A DNA stretch of 7,675 nt from positions 1 to 7,675 of the forward strand of contig JAKASY010000075.1 of NCBI GenBank assembly GCA_021817625.1. The letters are read 5' to 3'. Positions 6,439 to 7,675 of the stretch are shown piece by piece. The position numbers were made by a program, and so were the translations under genes. The notes under the pieces are model-generated. The model was not told the DNA's origin and did no database searches. It worked only from the letters and a program-made list of their open reading frames with translations. Source of the DNA: Bacillota bacterium. GTDB lineage: Bacteria > Bacillota_E > JAJZYS01 > JAILZS01. Position 1 is the stretch's first letter, and each line of letters starts with the position of its first letter.

Positions 6439-6444
6439 AGGCCC

Positions 6445-6450
6445 ACCTCC
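6445..6450 (-). promoter_or_regulatory. Ribosome binding site favouring GTG over ATG for the BNR-type gene
   Basis: GGAGGT on the minus strand is 6 bases before GTG (6436-6438) but 15 before the in-frame ATG (6427-6429). The GTG start adds three residues to the signal peptide and has the better spacing. Confidence 0.5.
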
Positions 6451-6687
6451 GGGCGATCGGCGACGGTGAGGGGGATGGATGGTGGCAGGAGGTTCGCAGC
6501 CCGGGGAGCGCAGTCCTCCGGCGCGCCCGCCCGCCACCCACAGGGGTCGCCGACGCCAGGACCGGCACCGGCGCTCGCCCGGCCGACCCGCCCGGACATC
6601 GGCCGCGCCGGGGGAGCGTCCTGGGCCTCTCGTGCGGGCCGAGCGCGGCGGATGGCTGCATGCGCGTGGGTAAGGTGGCGATAGATC

Positions 6688-6703
6688 CAATCAACCGTGA
6701 TTG
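6688..6703. promoter_or_regulatory. Candidate operator: 6+6 inverted repeat upstream of the IclR gene
   Basis: CAATCA and TGATTG are exact reverse complements separated by accg. A flanking CC on the left and CTGG on the right give a looser second pairing (CCAATCA with TGACTGG, one mismatch). It is in an A/T-richer patch in the divergent gap, 84 bases before the regulator's ATG, and its right arm overlaps a TTGACT that resembles a -35 box. IclR proteins bind short palindromes and often repress their own gene, so an autoregulatory site is a reasonable inference. Confidence 0.4.
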
Positions 6704-6780
6704 ACTGGACGAGCAGGAATCGCCCCCCCGGACGCGAATGCGTGGGCGACGGCGGCGCTACGCGTACATGTCGCCGTCGC

Positions 6781-6785
6781 GGAGG
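6781..6785 (+). promoter_or_regulatory. Closely spaced ribosome binding site of the IclR gene
   Basis: GGAGG lies only 2 bases before ATG 6788, tighter than usual. No better start exists: the only downstream candidate nearby, GTG 6803, is 17 bases away, and upstream in-frame sequence lacks an ATG or GTG with a Shine-Dalgarno. ATG 6788 also places the winged-helix domain at the normal distance from the N-terminus. Confidence 0.55.
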
Positions 6786-6787
6786 TT

Positions 6788-7666
6788 ATGGCCACGCTCA
6801 CGGTGTCGGAAGAATCGCGCTATACCGTCCAATCGGCCGTGAAGGTCCTGGAGGTCCTGTTCGCCTTCCAGGGCGCCGACGGCCCCCTCGCCGTGCCCGA
6901 GGTCGCCGTCCGCCTCGGGATGAACCGCAACCAGGTGTATCGCTGCTTCAAGACATTGGAGAGCGTCGGCCTGGTGCGCGACGGCCCGCGCGGCTTCACT
7001 CTCACGCCACGGCTTTTGGACCTCGTGCCGGCGATGGACGAGGAGTCCATCCTGGCCGTGGCGGGCCCCCTGTGCGCCCGCCTGCGCGACGAGACGGAGG
7101 AGACCGTGAACCTCGTCGTGCCGGTCGGGCCCTACGAGACCATGCTGCTGGCCACCTACCCCACCCGGCGCGGCATCGGCCTCATGTCGCACGTGGGCGA
7201 CCGCAGCTACATGCACGCCGGCGCGGTGCCCAAGGCGATCCTGGCCTTCCGGCCGCCGGAGGACGTCGAGCGCTTCCTGGCGGTGATGCCCCATGCGCCG
7301 CGCTACACCGAGCGCACGAGCGTCGACCCCTCCCGCCTGCGCGAGGAACTCGCCGAGATCCGCGCACGCGGCTACTCGGTCAGCGACGAGGACTACGAGG
7401 ACGGGGCGCGCGGTGTCGGCGTGCCCGTGTTCGGCCCCGACGGGGCCCCCATGGCCGGCATCTCGGTCGGGGGACCGACGCACCGCGTGACCGACGCTAC
7501 CCTGGCCCGGCTGGCGGAGGTGGCCCTGACCACGGCCGCCGCCATATCCCAGCGCCTCGGCTACCGGCCAGGCCGTGCCGCTGCCGGGTCGTCCGCCGAC
7601 GGCTCACCCACCCGGCCCGTCCAGCATGGGCCGAGCCAAGAGAAGAGAGGTGCAGAGCTACCATGA
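6788..7666 (+). CDS. IclR-family transcriptional regulator
   Basis: A complete 292-residue regulator. The N-terminal winged helix-turn-helix covers residues about 11-75: YTVQSAVKVLEVLFAF, then LAVPEVAVRLGMNRNQVYRC with the recognition helix near 46-58, then the wing GLVRDGPRGFTLT. The C-terminal effector domain (about 85-257) shows EETVNLVVPVG (104-114), SYMHAGAVPKAILAF (140-154), RGYSVSDEDYEDGARGVGVPV (194-214) and GISVGGP (224-230), all typical of IclR ligand domains. The usual H-A-T-A-x-G-K segment reads HAGAVPK, with Pro in place of the Gly before Lys. Residues 260-292 are a low-complexity tail beyond the normal family end. IclR proteins bind small organic acids, sugars or aromatic intermediates and control adjacent catabolic or transport genes. 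The stop TGA overlaps the next gene's ATG (ATGA), so regulator and downstream gene are probably translationally coupled. The ligand cannot be told from here. Confidence 0.93.
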   Translation: MATLTVSEESRYTVQSAVKVLEVLFAFQGADGPLAVPEVAVRLGMNRNQVYRCFKTLESVGLVRDGPRGFTLTPRLLDLVPAMDEESILAVAGPLCARLRDETEETVNLVVPVGPYETMLLATYPTRRGIGLMSHVGDRSYMHAGAVPKAILAFRPPEDVERFLAVMPHAPRYTERTSVDPSRLREELAEIRARGYSVSDEDYEDGARGVGVPVFGPDGAPMAGISVGGPTHRVTDATLARLAEVALTTAAAISQRLGYRPGRAAAGSSADGSPTRPVQHGPSQEKRGAELP

Positions 7667-7675
7667 AGAACAGAT
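7663..7675 (+). CDS. Start of the next gene in the IclR operon, partial
   Basis: ATG at 7663 overlaps the IclR stop by four bases (ATGA) and begins M-K-N-R before the window ends. AGAGAGG at 7644-7650 could serve as its Shine-Dalgarno at 12 bases, and the overlap favours coupled translation. A basic M-K-N-R start would suit a signal peptide, such as that of an ABC-transporter binding protein often found beside IclR genes, but four residues cannot show this. Confidence 0.45.

Larger units (their letters stand above)
6439..6787. other. 349-base gap between divergent genes
   Basis: It lies between the BNR-type gene (minus) and the IclR regulator (plus). It holds one notable dyad at 6688-6703 and small palindromes near the regulator start (TACGCGTA and ACATGT at about 6759-6771). 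The frame of the regulator stays open back to about 6701 through a TTG, but that stretch lacks domain character. No RNA gene or convincing -35/-10 pair was seen. Confidence 0.45.

Noticed and set aside
6701..6787. Longer IclR protein starting at TTG 6701
   Set aside because: The extra 29 residues are not family-like, and the TTG sits inside the candidate operator dyad.

Overview
The window is uniformly GC-rich, with strong G/C third positions, Shine-Dalgarno-led genes and GTG/TTG starts. That suits a high-GC bacterium. The mix of a sedolisin (S53) protease, an S9 peptidase, a BNR-type propeller protein and an IS630-like relic would fit Chloroflexota (Thermomicrobia- or Ktedonobacteria-like) or Actinomycetota. 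The phylum cannot be fixed from this sequence alone.

Layout, left to right. (1) 1-633, minus: the N-terminal 211 codons of a secreted S53/sedolisin-family peptidase, cut by the window edge, with a leader (648-712) that can form nested stems. (2) 634-1098: a 465-base gap between divergent genes. (3) 1099-2073, plus: a COG1237-type metallo-beta-lactamase-fold protein. (4) 2253-4253, plus: a complete S9 (prolyl-oligopeptidase family) serine peptidase with a beta-propeller and a full Ser-Asp-His triad. (5) 4254-4653: an accessory-looking gap with five tandem 13-base repeats and the C-terminal remnant of an IS630-type transposase. (6) 4654-5574, plus: an unrecognised secreted protein with six cysteines, a TTG start and less GC-extreme codon use than its neighbours. 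(7) 5583-6438, minus: a secreted BNR/sortilin-like propeller gene whose frame is interrupted three times by single-base changes in short G/C runs. It ends 8 bases from the convergent gene 6. (8) 6439-6787: a divergent gap with a perfect 6+6 inverted repeat. (9) 6788-7666, plus: an IclR-family regulator whose stop codon overlaps the start of the next gene (ATGA), which begins at 7663 and leaves the window after four codons.

Functionally, the left half carries two unrelated peptidases, one secreted and one apparently cytoplasmic, which would suit protein or peptide scavenging; that link is inference. The right half begins an IclR-controlled operon whose target genes lie outside the window. The stretch 4254-6438 looks like a zone of turnover, with an IS relic, tandem repeats, an orphan secreted protein and a decayed or mis-sequenced gene. 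I found no convincing complete novel multi-gene system. The most original signals are the structured leader of the S53 gene, the orphan secreted protein beside the repeat and IS relic, and the multiply frameshifted propeller gene.
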